Positions 32,132-43,074 of a stretch of DNA of 43,074 bases are shown piece by piece. The stretch covers positions 168,983 through 212,056 of the forward strand of contig WELA01005162.1 of the NCBI GenBank assembly GCA_009602735.1, in the 5' to 3' direction. The stretch is from Mesotaenium endlicherianum (Eukaryota > Streptophyta > Zygnematophyceae > Zygnematales > Mesotaeniaceae). The position numbers and the translations under genes are program-made. The notes under the pieces were generated by a model that was not told where the DNA came from, searched no databases, and worked only from the letters and a program-made list of their open reading frames with translations. How positions within the stretch are numbered: the stretch's first letter is position 1; each line of letters begins with the position of its first letter.

Positions 32132-33136
32132 CTGGCAGTTATCATCACCTACTTCCTTGCTGTCTTTCTCGCGAAGCAAACTGGTGCCCTCCTCTCTGCT
32201 CCGCATACTCGAGGCATACTCGCATGTTGCCATGTTACCTTATACTACCAGATTTAGGTGGTCTTGGTATATCTTATTATACTTGTCACGAGAATGCAGT
32301 AGATACTCCGCCTCTCTCCGCCCTCGCTGTTTCTCGCGGACACCACTGGGATTAATTATAGCAAGGTCTGGTGTAGGCGGCCATGACTTCTGTCAGCTTG
32401 CTGACGGCTGCCCGCTCCTGTTTGCTTTAAACCCTCGCCCTTTCCTGGTGTGGCCGCCCACTGCATACTCTGGTCCACGCCATTCATTATTGCACCGTGC
32501 ACGCCATACCTCTTCACGACCCTTCCCAGAATACACCGCCACGCAGTGCCACGCCTTTAGAGGTGTGAGCCAATTACGCACTATTCCACAGAAGCCGCCG
32601 TTCTGGCAAACTGCACCCTCACTGATGACCTGAAGGCTGAGACCTCTTCTCCCGAGTCCCGAACCCTTACGGGCTACGCCAGGCCAGGCGAGGAGAAGCC
32701 TCGCAGTCACTCACGATTGCTCACGATCATTCACGATTACTTCTGAGATAACGCAATTACTCATCACTCGCTATCACTCGCAGTCACTCACAATCATGCT
32801 GGCAATCGCCGGGCAACAGCTGGCTGTTTCGTTTCTGACGGACAAAAGCTAGCGTCAGACGCAGTTTTACAAATACATGTCGGGAGACAAAAGAGGGCCA
32901 AACCCACCCAAACCTGGCCGAACACACCCTTCACTGTACCTTTCGAATAGGGGCCCAGGCAAGCGCTTCTCAGCAAAGTACATCGTTCTGCCAGATCTAG
33001 TCAAACCACGCCGATTGTTCGCCGATGAGACGCACGGGCTGAAGAATTTAGGCAAATGCTCGGTTTAACACGTCCTAGAGTAAATTATACTTCAAGTTCA
33101 ATTTTCTTCAGCCCCGCTTCTCAAAAACCACGAGGA
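32132..33136. other. no gene seen
   Basis: A fragment of the repeat A end (CTCCGCCCTCGCTGTTTCTCG) recurs at about 32315. TCACGATT-like units repeat at 32705-32745. The frames at 32124-32633 (plus) and 32393-32710 (minus) overlap and are unrecognised. Confidence 0.4.
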
Positions 33137-33520
33137 TTACAAAAAAAAGAAAAATGACACCAGGAGCATGTGCAAGATAAAGAGCAATCCAATCACCAAG
33201 TACCAGGCATACTGGGCTTCTCAACTTCCAAGCCGTAGGTTCACCATTCCACATGATAGCACCAGACACGTTAGGATTCCGACTTGGTCCGGACCGTCCA
33301 TATTGGTCCTACAATCTAAGAGTCCAGGTTCCACTCACGCTGCCCCCTCGATCTACTTCGACACACCAAGTGTCACCATCCACTGCCATATGTTGACATT
33401 TGTAGCTGTTAAAGATTGGGTAAATGAGCTGTCAATCTCCAATTGCCCAGGCAATCCTGCACCAATGCCGACCTTTAGTGTTGTTTTGTGTGGTCAGAGT
33501 AGTCCGCATGCGGAACTTCG
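33137..33520 (-). CDS. possible last exons of a membrane-anchored protein
   Basis: The last exon 33137-33211 follows a GCCCAG acceptor and encodes YAWYLVIGLLFILHMLLVSF, a good transmembrane helix, ending FFFL and TAA. An upstream piece ending at a donor at 33377|33376 encodes VGIGAGLPGQLEIDSSFTQ and LTATNVNIWQWM. Joined in phase 0 with a 165-bp intron, the product would be a short soluble segment followed by a C-terminal anchor. No upstream exon was found and no family is recognised. An unspliced 118-codon frame on the plus strand (33168-33524) overlaps. Confidence 0.25.
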
Positions 33521-33570
33521 TTAGCATGTAGACCAAGCTCGTACGCTTTGTTTCTCCCCGGACTGTTTAT

Positions 33571-33617
33571 AATGTTCATGGCCTTATATATGTAAATGTT
33601 CATGGCCTTATATATAT
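33571..33617. repeat. 24-bp tandem duplication
   Basis: AATGTTCATGGCCTTATATA occurs twice in succession, at 33571 and 33595. Confidence 0.85.
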
Positions 33618-33619
33618 TT

Positions 33620-34977
33620 CTTTTTCGTATCACAGGTAAATTGGCTAGCATATCGGTTATTTGCGTTGTTCGAAAAGAGGCGCTTTCCCCTGGATACGAG
33701 AGGGATTTCTGTAAAAAAAGTGAATGTAGACAAGCTCATAACACGGCCCAATTAACCCAGCCCAACCCAGCCAGGTCTGCTAGATTTGCTGGGCAGGCTG
33801 GGGCAGGCAGTTGATGGCGAAGAGTGGCGTGTATGGGACCTGGGGGTGTATGGGTGTGTGGGCGTGTGTGGGCGACTAATATATTTTACGGGCTAAAGTG
33901 ACCACATGGTTTCTAAAAACACTATCGGTCCAGACCTGGTCCAGACCGCCAATATCTGTAACTGGCCCAGCTTGGCTCGACGCGTGTGTATTCAAGTAAT
34001 CATAGGTGCTCACAAATGGGAACACGAGCGGCTGAAATATGTTGTGGCTCAAAAAATAGTTGTGCCCTCATGTTTCACAATGCTGAATAAAATAACCATG
34101 CTTTAACTTCCATGTACGGCTACTTTATGTATTTTTTGCGTGACAATATGCGTCACATATTTGTTGTGGGAAGTTTATTTGGCTAACAGCTACGAGCGAG
34201 CTGAACATAAACAATACATAGTAGACAGACCACTTGTCCCGCGTGGTCACTTCGAAGCTTTGATGTGAAGGGCGGGCTGTGGCAGCGAAAGCTTCTGAGC
34301 ATGCTGCCAGACGTGTGAGACAACGACCTACGATTCTACCACGTTTCAGTATGCTGCGGTTCGAGGCCATTGATTACCCCCACACTCAACCAGAATTGTG
34401 AAAAGAAAAGCAGCAACACACAAGAATGAACTCGCATGTGGTCCTTGCGTGCAAGGTAAGGCCGTAAGTTGCTGTGTTCCCTGCAACTCACGTGAGCGAC
34501 GACTCATCGTCAAGGAAGGCGGCCACACGACGAGCAACGACAGGCCAGAGTGGGCCAGAGATGGGCCAGAGGTTTTCACCAAGTTTTGGGCGACTGTAGA
34601 TCGTTGAAACTGTGGTGGGCACCGGACAGTGGTGGGCAGGAGCGACCGGCAACGACAGGCAGGACTTGCGTTCCAACTTCGAGGAGGAAATGGGAGGAAT
34701 ATAGTACCAGAAAATTGACAAATAACGAACCCACACTGGAGGGTAAAGTAATCACGTACAAGGAACACGCCTTCTATCTCCCGCTCTCCTTCCTGCGTCA
34801 TTTCTAGCATCTCTGAAGTAAAGACAACCTGCCATAGTCTCCAACCACGGTCTTTAAAGCATTTACGCCCCCCGTGACAGTTAGCAGGCTTCCCCCTATA
34901 GTCAGACGTTGTCCGCCTATTTCAATCAATTCTCTCCCTTCATTGGGTTGTACTCTAAAGAGGAGCCCCAGCAGGAT
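33620..34977. other. 5' flank of the mannosylglycerate synthase gene
   Basis: No supported gene. An AG at 34886-34887 after an in-frame TAG (34882) is a possible splice acceptor, so a 5' non-coding exon could precede the start codon. Confidence 0.4.
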
Positions 34978-37670
34978 ATGTCTCTCGTGTGCTTCCCTTT
35001 TAAGGAGGAGGATGTTACAGTTGCAGTGCGTAATGTAGAAATAGCCGCTTCCCATCCCCGCATCTCTGCAGTTCTTGGTGTCGGTTACTCCCGTGGTGAA
35101 ACATGGCATGCCATTGAATCGGCCATTCCCAGAATTGAAAAACGAACAGGCAAGAAGATAACGTTGGTGCTACAGAAGAGGATTGGGCTTAACCTCAGAG
35201 GAGGGAAGGGAGATGGCATGAACACAGCTCTATCTTATTTCAACGAGCATTCTGAATACCCGAGGCTACACTTTTATGATGCTGACATCGTATCGTTTTC
35301 ATCTGAGTGGATTACGAAGGCTGAGAAGCAGGCTGACTTGGATTTTGACCTTGTCCGCCATTATTTCCCCCGCTCAAGTACTGATGCTATGATAACCTGG
35401 TTCGTCACAAAGATAGGTTTTGCCCTTCTGTGGCCTAATTCGGTTTTACCCCACATTGAGCAACCCCTTGGCGGTGAGCTCCTCCTTACTAGGAAGGCAG
35501 TGGAACTGTTGTGTGCTGACCAGAGGGTGAGGTCTCAGAGTGATTGGGGCATCGACACTCTCTATACATTTGTGACTGCTCAGGCTGGACTTCGAGTAGC
35601 CGAAGTCTACATTCCTGAGGGAAAAGTACATGCCCTGTATGGCGGCCTCCGTGACCTTCGCACCATGCTCGTGGAGTGCTTTTCTGCAGTGCAGGTAATT
35701 TATCATAATATATGCACCCCTTTCTTAAGCTGGCCTCTTGTCACTCTACAGCAGACAGAGTACGTTCATTCTGCACAAGAGTGGCATTTAGTTGCCATGG
35801 CTTATTTGCCAGTGGCTTGCTTCGTATAAGTTTTTGATACTCGAGGGCATCTTATTGCATTGAGAGCATGAATGTGGTTGGAGCATTCCAGGGCAATATT
35901 TAGCTTTGTGCCAACTTCCTGCATTGGCTTCAACAACAGACATAGACGTGCTGGAAATATGTTGGTCTGGAGTCAATCAACTACACCCACAGATAACTCA
36001 CTCTCGTATTTGCTATCCTATGGACAATCTTTTGGTTCAGACCCTTCGCAGCGAGAAGTTGGATGAAAGTGCCACGCTATCAGGTGTGCATAGGATGGAA
36101 TTTGCAAAGCCAGTCCCGGAGCTTGTCAAGCAGAAGCTTGGTTACGACGTGGAGAAGACCCTGAAGCTCCTGAAAGATAATTGGACTCCTCGTCAGAAGG
36201 AACTCCTGCAGCAGCACTTTGACCCTGCCCTTGCAAAGGTGAAACTCAAATATGAAACTTGAGAATCACAGCTCTACTGGATTTATGTGATGGGATATGC
36301 AAAGCATAGCGCCAACAGAAACACTTGGCACTGATTTGACCACCCGTGTCTCTCATTCCCGTCGCATGGCCTATAGACCCCTAGAGAGGATGTTGTACAT
36401 GCAGAATGGTATCTTCAAGTCTCTTCTGCTGCAAATTCCCTTAGCAGCTTCATATGATTTTCAACTACAGGCCTGTGTCACCAACTAGTGATACCAATTT
36501 CTTGATGGATATTCCATTTGCTGCAGGGATTGCTGCATGCAGCGGAATGGCCTTGTTGGTCGTTCTGCGACGAGGAGGCATGGATCATGGCCTATGTCAA
36601 GTTCCTGAACTTCTTCGAGAAGGGTGACGACGACTGGGAGGAGTTGCTTTTCAAGGTCTGGGTTGCGAGAGTGTTGAACCACACCTTGCGGTGAGGACTC
36701 TTGATGCCTTGTCATCCAACCTGTCTCCGTTTTTTAGCAGCGTGAAGGTCCTTCTCTGTAGGAGATTGTCCAATCATCGTAGGTTCATGTTTTGCATTGG
36801 TAAGTTTGCAGCTTTGATATGCTTGGTCACCAGGAGGGTTGATGTGCGTGGGCAGCTTGTTGGGATGGAAGTGATGGGAGACATGACGTGGTAGGTTAGT
36901 CTTCATTCTGCATGCTTATACATGATCGTAGCACAGATTTATCCTAGACTTTTCCGGTAGAGGGGTAACTCGTTGGAGAAGCTGCAAATCTGATTGTTTT
37001 TCTGGTGCCATGATAGGCATGTGATGAGGGGCTATGACGTCGCCCTAGGCACACTGCGTGACCTGGTCAGAGACACTCAGCATCGAGCTTCCATGCAGGT
37101 ACCTTTCTAGTGCCAGCTCTTTCTTCATTTCTCTTTGAGGTTGGCTTTATTTGGTATCCAATTTGGTTTTTTTTGGTTTTTTTTTTGGAACCACCCCACA
37201 TAGGGGATACTGTAGCTTCTAGCCGCCTTTCGGCTATGTCCATGACCAGAGCTCCAGGTTGGCATACAGAAGTAGTGAGGCTTGTGAATTTTTGTCGTGT
37301 CTGGAGGATATGAGCCTCATGTAGCTGACGGGGTTTCACTGGACGAATTGTGTCAATGTGGTTTGCAATTGGTGGCGCTAATTGTTACCTGTTAACGTTC
37401 TTAAGCAGCCGTGGACTCGAGAGCGCTTGCCTGATTTGTGTCTTTCTTTAATATGCTGAAGGTTAGACTCACCTGGTGTATTATTTATGCCGCTTAAGAC
37501 CTGATGAATTCTCTTTGTGTCCATCGCAGCTGAAGGCGGCTGCCTCGGTGGCCTCGCAGACTATTTCTGCTGGCCATTCTGCCGCTGAGGGTCACGTCAC
37601 CACTAACCCCCACCGGAAGAAGACAAAGTGGAGCATGGAGGCTGACACCAACATCATCGTGCAGCCATAA
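34978..37670 (+). CDS. mannosylglycerate synthase (GT78), 5 exons
   Basis: The model is join(34978..35694,36041..36238,36527..36690,37017..37098,37530..37670), 433 residues. All introns are GT..AG with consistent phase (0,0,2,0). The start MSLVCFPFKEED matches the start of Rhodothermus marinus mannosylglycerate synthase, the GT78 type enzyme (397 residues). It transfers mannose from GDP-mannose to D-glycerate in one step, with retention, giving the compatible solute mannosylglycerate in the cytosol. Visible conserved sites are GGKGDGMNTAL (Lys77), the metal-binding FYDADIVSF (Asp101/Asp103), EQPLGGELLL, SDWGIDTLYTF (Asp193), and YIPEGKVHALYGG (His218). The C-terminal helical part is intact (KLGYDVEKTL, NWTPRQKELL, DWEELLFKVW, MRGYDVALG). 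The last ~45 residues are an extra basic/polar tail. No transit peptide is evident. Four introns argue against contamination. Confidence 0.93.
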
Positions 37671-40600
37671 GCTGGCCTGAAGTGCCAAGTGTAACCTCCC
37701 ATTAGATATACGCCGGGGCTGGGCGTTGTCCGGCGGGAGAGCTCTGCTTGTAAGAGAACGGTGTGTTGCCAAGGGAGGGGTAACTGGTCGAGACGTAGGC
37801 GTGTACAGAGGACCGGCTCGTAGATAGAGAGGTGGTATGGTGACGGGGCATTGCTGCAGAGGAGTCAATGCCCCTGGCAGGGGGAGGGGAGGGGTAGTTT
37901 GGATGAGAGATTAGCTGGCAATGCGTCTGCATGCGATTCACCGCATCTGATGTAACTCATCAAGGGGCCCAACCGGCAGCTTGTCACCATTGTTTTAGGG
38001 GAGGATGCTAGCTCCATCAGCCCCGTGAGGATGGAGTGTGGGGTGGTGGTTAGGGGCGTCACCTTGCGTGCTGTTGCTATGTTAAATACCCATGTTCTTT
38101 GAGGTTGTGGTCGGGTGATGCTCTGGTTGGTTGGTGAACGGGGAGCTTAGGAGAGCAGAAACCATTGAAGCTGTGTTGTTGTAGGTGGTGCCATCTACAT
38201 AGCCCTAGTCAGCATAAAACTCTGCTATGTGACAATATTCTGCACAAAAAAGGGTCCTCTCGCGGAAGTCCGTCTTTGACCTTACAGCACGTGAGTATGG
38301 GTGCTGCAGCTGCAGATGCAGCCTGGGACATTAGACCACGAGGCAAGTGCAGGCAAGTGCTGCGGCTGGACTAGAGTGTGTGAGATACCCGTGGTGCTGA
38401 TTCGTTCAGATCAAAGGTTCAGTTTATCCAGTTCATGTCAGTGGCTTGACATGCTGTCACATTGGGGCACGGCATCAACATGGCTGGAGGTTCTACTGAT
38501 TCTAAGTATTTTAGAGGTAATACAAGCTTTCACAAGGAAGTTCAGACTAATTGAAAGGCTTTGGGTCTCAGCTGCTGCGCTCACACCTCATCCAGTGAGG
38601 ACTAGGACTCCAGCCCCTGACTCTACTTGTGGCAGTACCTGCCATATTGCTAATAACCCTGATGGCAGTTTTGCCAAGAGGTAAGCTGTGCAGCTACTGT
38701 TTGCGTGAGATGTAGGAGCTCTGCAGAGTTGAATGACGTGCTAAGCGGCGATGTAGTTCCAGGGTACTCGTGAGTCTTGTAGTTGTTGGAGTGGTTAGTC
38801 CTACAGCTTTGGTGAGATGTCGGCTCGAGTTCGCAATAAGCTAGTGCATGAGAGGCTGAGGGAGCATATTGAGCTTCCATGTTATCTGAGCTCACACCAG
38901 CCTGGACATGCTTTCTGTCCTGTCAATATGTAATATAAAATTTGGAAAGCTGTCTGCACTGTGTGTCTTCTTGCTGGGTTGTTGCTGGACAACAAGGGCT
39001 GAAGATCCGAAGACGTTGCAGAGCAAGCCTACACTATTGAGCTGGATGTTATCTAAGTGGCAATGTCATTTGTGCTTCTCTGGGGTTTCATGAAGTAATA
39101 TTCACCATAAGCTCCACTTCTGACAATCTTTGGTATATGTAGCTCCGGAAACAATGCATGGACAATGTTTAAGGCGAGAAAACTTTATATTTGGTGGCAA
39201 TTAAAGGGCCCAATTCTGCTCTGACTTATTGCAGGCATGACTGCCAAAAAATGAACAATCTACTGAGCTCTTGCTCACCAACAAATGACTTCCATTGTAT
39301 GCATGCCCACAAGCATGGGATGCCATCCATCCCGTTGTAAGTAGCATTTGTCTCCGAGGATCTATGACTATGTGTGCAAGTAGGTCATGTATTGTGCATG
39401 CGGCGGACTACTTCCAATAATGACCCAATTGACTGCACGCGCGCTGCACGTTCGCTGCACAATAAGACGTCTCCTCGTGCAGAATCAGCTATACACAAAA
39501 TTCAGCAATGACATGGCGAAGCGCAGTCCATTGATCTTGCAGAGCAGTCTACTGGGTAGGACATACATGTGCCAACTTAGTACAAACGGACGGACAGATG
39601 GACGGACAAATTAATGTTATTCCCACTATTGGACTTCAGACATGCGATAGATCTGCCAGTTCATGTCCTTGATAAACAGCAGCATTGCTGTATGTTCCTC
39701 ACACACCAAGACCTGCCTGGCTGCAAGATACTTGTCTTACGTTATCTTTTGATGAAGAGTGGCAAAACACTCACGCTGCACCTGAAGGTGCTACATCATA
39801 CTTTTAGGCTTAAGTGGTATAGGTGGTGCAAATCCTTGTCAGTCAATACTTTTTGGATGTAACAGTGGCATACTCTGACCCTTATACTATGTATATTTAC
39901 TCTCTAGACCGGTGTGTTGATCCCTCACACATTAGATGCCACACAAGCAAAGAGCCCTGCGCCACCTGCCCCTATCCTGCATGCAAACGGACCCTCCTAA
40001 CCCACGCTTAGTAATGCAACGGCAATCCCACCCGACATCTGTGCCACTGCGCCTGCGACCACCCGCCATGATGCTGCAGAGAACTCATTCTCCAAGTGCT
40101 CGCACCGCCGATCAACAAAAGTCGGAGAAATGAGTTGCAGCTCTGGCTCCGCCTCCAGCTCCGGCTCAGGCTCCTGCAGAGCTGCCCCCACTCTCCACGT
40201 CCGACTGGCAATTGCCCCTCCCTTGTCTCTCAGTGGCACAAACCCTTCCGCCTCCCCTCTCTCTTCCCCCCCTAGCTTCTGCAGCACTGCTGCTGATGAG
40301 TCACATATGCGTCGCTCCGACGGTTCCCCAGCAATGCATCCGCGGGGCCACGTTGGCCAGGCCTCACTGCATAGGAAAACCCAAAGTTCCTTTCCTAGAG
40401 AAAGATACCTGGACACCTGCAGGCGGACCCCACCCCGCCTCGCTAGCTCAGGGAGGCGACATCGACATTAGGACCCCCTTCTGCTGCTGCACCACTGGCA
40501 GCAGGGCTAGCAGGGGCACCGGCGGCGGCGGAACCACCAGCAGCACTGCCACCAGCAGCAGCAGCAGCAGCAGCTCCTCTGGCGCCCGGCCAGTGGCCAG

Positions 40601-40689
40601 CCTCCCTCGCACCACTGCGTCACAGCCGCACAGGTGCACCGCACAGGCTTGGCCTGAGTCTATCCCTTGCTCGCCCTGTCCTCCTGGGG
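37671..40689. other. intergenic, no convincing gene
   Basis: Includes the presumed 3' UTR of the synthase gene, a short GGAC repeat at 39588-39606, and a (CAG)n run near 40551-40573. Minus-strand frames at 39997-40416 (for example CEHLENEFSAASWRVVAGAV) are downstream of SPINDLY and could belong to its 3' region if an intron was missed. Confidence 0.4.
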
Positions 40690-42976
40690 TCAGGACTTGG
40701 GGGCGTCCAAGGTTGCAGCTGTGGCTGTGAGAAACGCAGTGCCTCCACCTCCGCCTGCACCTGCACCTGCATCTGCGTCTGCGTTAGCACCTGCGCCTGT
40801 GCCTGCCTCTGCGTTTGCGCCTGCTGTGCTGGCTTCCAAGCCAACGAGGGCAGGCCCAACGCCAGCAGCAGCAGTAGCAGGGGCAGGGGCAGAGTGAGGG
40901 GGCTGAGGCTGAGCCCCAGCCGTAGGATCTCGCCAGGTGGACGGCAGAGCCGCTTGTAGACGAGGACCCCAAGACGCCTCTGCTGCTGCCAGAGGGCTGC
41001 CTCCGGCACGCCTCTCCCCTCCTCTGCGGGGAGACTCTGCCCCTCCAGGAGAGCCACCTGGCGGCAGCCCACTTGCGCCCGCAGCCCAAGCACCTGGCAC
41101 CTGGCAAGCGGACCGAGGGCCCGCCCCTCCTGGGCTTGCACGCAGGCCGGGGTCTACATGGTCAAAGTGAGCGCTCGCGTTTCCCCAGGCAGATGCAAGG
41201 GATGCTGCCACGGTCCCCTGGGAGTGCAAGTCAGCGCTCTCTCTGCGACCAGGCACCTCGCTGTCTCCCCAGGCGGTGCCACCTGGGCTCCCCTGGATGT
41301 TGCCAGCGCGGCTATCTGAGGGGTCTAGCGAGGAAGAAGAAGAAGAAGTAGAAGCGCGCCGCTGCTGCGTGCCATGTGCTTCAGTAGCCTGCCGCTGCAC
41401 GTGCGCCTGCTCCTGCTCCTGCTCCTGCTCCTGCCCGTGCTCCTCCTGCCGCCGCTGCCACCGCTGCTGCTGCCACCGGTCCTGCTGGTGCTTGTGCAGG
41501 TGCTGCTGCTGCTGCTGCTGCTGCTGGTGGTGGTTGTGCCGCTGCCGATGTTCACAAGGATGCGTGCGTCCCTCTGCCTCCCGCAGCCTACCATTGCCCA
41601 CCCCATTTGTCACAGCCCCTCCGTCTCTGTCCCCTTCCCCCTCCTGTGCCCCAGCCACATTGACGGCGGCTCCCCCCGCATCGTCAGTCCGCAACCGAAC
41701 GTCTCTCCCGTCCTCAAAGCCCCGGCCAGCGTCCACAGAGCAGCCCCCTGCGGTGTCCCGCGACCTGCTGCCATCCCCCACTCCCACCCCCACCTTTGAA
41801 CCGCCTCCCCCCCTCTCTTCCCCTGCCTGCACACTGTCCTCCGCGCTGTCCCTTGTGTCCCCTGGGGCGCCCGCAGGTGCCCCTGTGGCACAGTAGCGGA
41901 GCCACAGCTGGCGGTAGGTGGCTTCGAGGTCGCGTGTGAATGCGGGCGTATCGCAGAGGCGCGACGATAGCATCTTGTCCCGCATGGCGGCGCGCAGGGC
42001 CGCCAGCTTGGGGATGTCCGACGCCACCTGGAGCGCCAGCTGGACGTACTCGTCCTCGCTCCTCGCGATCAGCTTGCCCAGCCCTGCAGGCAGCAGGACG
42101 CCGCGACAGATGGCGCGTGAGACGTGCGCGGGCGGTGGTGGCACGCAGGCGCACACAGGCACGCGTGCCTGTCCCTGAGTGTGGATGATGTACAATATCA
42201 GAGAGCTGCAGGTCTCAGCAGAGAACAGTGCTTGATGTACTGTGCTCCCTCCAGGCAACAAGCAACTGTGAGAACGACGTCCGCAAGTGCCTTCCACGCA
42301 AAGACTGTTCAACTGTTGCCTTGACTCCCCACGCTTTCAGCCCCGATGTGAGCGCCCTCCAAAAGGGCGTAGCAGCGAGAGGGAGGCACCAGAGGCAGAA
42401 GCAGCAGCAGCAGCAGGAGGAGCATAATGAGTGCGGCGATGCTTCAGTGGGCCCAGCGATGCGTCCCCTCAGGAGGGTGGAGGGGTGCACCACTCGTCGA
42501 GTCTGCAGCGCTCGACTGCCACTGTCTCTTTCTACCAAAGAGTGGTTGCTGGGCTCGTCACACCCCGCCACCTATTTTAGAAGCTTCTCCTTCTAAGGTG
42601 GGTAGCAGCCTCCACAGGGGGGCCCCTTAGAAAAGCAGCGGAGCAGGCAGGCTGCCGCTCACTTGCTGGAGCAGTTAGCCCACACTTGGGCAGTGAGACT
42701 ACAACACAGACGAGGAAACTGCACATGCAACACAAACATAATAGAGCGCCAAGTGGCACCAGGAAAAGAGCCAGCTGACCTGGGGGGACGGCACGTGTGC
42801 TTGCTGGGCTGAAAGGGGAGCGGGAAGAGGGAGGAGGGGGCAGCGTACCGATCTGAGTAAGCAGAGTGACCCCCACGTTGTGCGCGTGGATGTGGCCCGC
42901 CATCGTGACACATGGCACTCCCATGTACAGCGACTCGCACGTGGTCGTGGTCCCTGCGTACGGGAAAGTGTCCAGA
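40690..42976 (-). CDS. SPY: SPINDLY, protein O-fucosyltransferase, 3' part
   Basis: The model is complement(join(40690..42083,42849..42976)); the 5' part, including the TPR repeats, lies beyond the window's right edge. The first exon seen follows a GTGCAG acceptor and encodes LDTFPYAGTTTTCESLYMGV and on to HNVGVTLLTQI, the nucleotide-sugar binding end of the GT41 catalytic domain. The 765-bp intron splits a Gly codon. The next exon continues GLGKLIARSEDEYVQLAL to YRQLWLRYC, where plant SPY cores end. The DTFPYAGTTTTCESLYMGVP pattern followed by GLGKLIA and EDEYVQLA fits SPY rather than SEC. SPY adds O-fucose to nuclear and cytosolic proteins such as growth regulators. Beyond the core the frame runs another 399 codons, rich in G, A, S, Q and H, with a Q8 run. 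That tail could be real, or include intron or UTR. Confidence 0.9.
40740..40830. repeat. hexamer-like CCTGCA/CTGCGC repeats
   Basis: Degenerate six-base units; in the SPY frame they encode the alternating Ala/Gly/Asp/Asn end of the tail. Confidence 0.7.
41340..41535. repeat. triplet repeats (CTG/CTC/GAA) within the SPY tail
   Basis: The plus strand shows CTCCTG units near 41404-41440 and about nine CTG units at 41501-41526. In the SPY frame they encode alternating QE and Q8 flanked by His. Confidence 0.85.
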
Positions 42977-43074
42977 CTGCACGCCCCCGGCACCCACAGA
43001 GGCCCGCCACCTGGCATCAGTGGCAGTGAGATTTCCCCGAGGACTAAGACACTAACCCCCCCTCCATCCCCCCC

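Noticed and set aside
41276..41896. 206-codon plus-strand frame rich in Cys and Arg
   Set aside because: It is antisense to the SPY tail and arises from the CTG/CTC triplet repeats.
1..43074. CRISPR array, bacterial operon, rRNA or organelle genes
   Set aside because: No regularly spaced direct repeats, no rRNA-like segments, and the genes are spliced, so the window is nuclear eukaryotic DNA.

Overview
The window is eukaryotic nuclear DNA from a scaffold assembly. It has spliced genes with GT-AG introns of about 130-1,150 bp, long intergenic stretches, microsatellites, N-filled positions and many repeats. The recognisable genes point to the green-plant lineage: a plant-type universal stress protein, the 3' end of SPINDLY, an F-box/leucine-rich protein, and a GT78 mannosylglycerate synthase, an enzyme of bacteria that is also known from a few streptophytes and algae. 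A streptophyte alga (charophyte grade, possibly Chara-like) or an early-diverging land plant fits best. The species is inference.

Layout. 0.09-2.2 kb: two-exon F-box/LRR-like gene on the minus strand. 2.2-8.2 kb: GC-rich low-complexity and non-coding DNA with weak exon-like pieces. 8.44-11.5 kb: four-exon universal stress protein gene (minus), reconstructed with all splice phases consistent. 11.5-15.4 kb: no convincing gene, but a local G-box cluster. 15.43-15.96 kb: two-exon gene for a 79-residue basic-N-terminus protein, probably mitochondrial. 16.1-18 kb: G-quadruplex-like run, weak minus exons and a CT microsatellite around a 409-base gap. 18.4-34.9 kb: repeat-rich, mostly AT-rich DNA. 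It holds degenerate coding-like sequence; a non-autonomous Mutator-like element with a perfect 9-bp target duplication; two dispersed copies of a 0.72-kb segment carrying a conserved exon; a family of ~0.78-kb repeats in direct and inverted orientation around a tRNA-like sequence; and one plausible two-exon hypothetical gene. 34.98-37.67 kb: five-exon mannosylglycerate synthase gene (plus). 37.7-40.7 kb: no convincing gene. 40.69-43.07 kb: the last two exons of SPINDLY (minus), whose 5' part lies beyond the right edge.

The genes are separate transcription units and show no shared pathway. The best biology is the complete GT78 gene, which predicts one-step synthesis of the compatible solute mannosylglycerate from GDP-mannose and D-glycerate, and the SPINDLY gene with an unusual ~400-residue Q/H/A/G-rich predicted tail. 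Exon boundaries were set by hand from splice sites, reading phase and remembered family patterns; no search was run.
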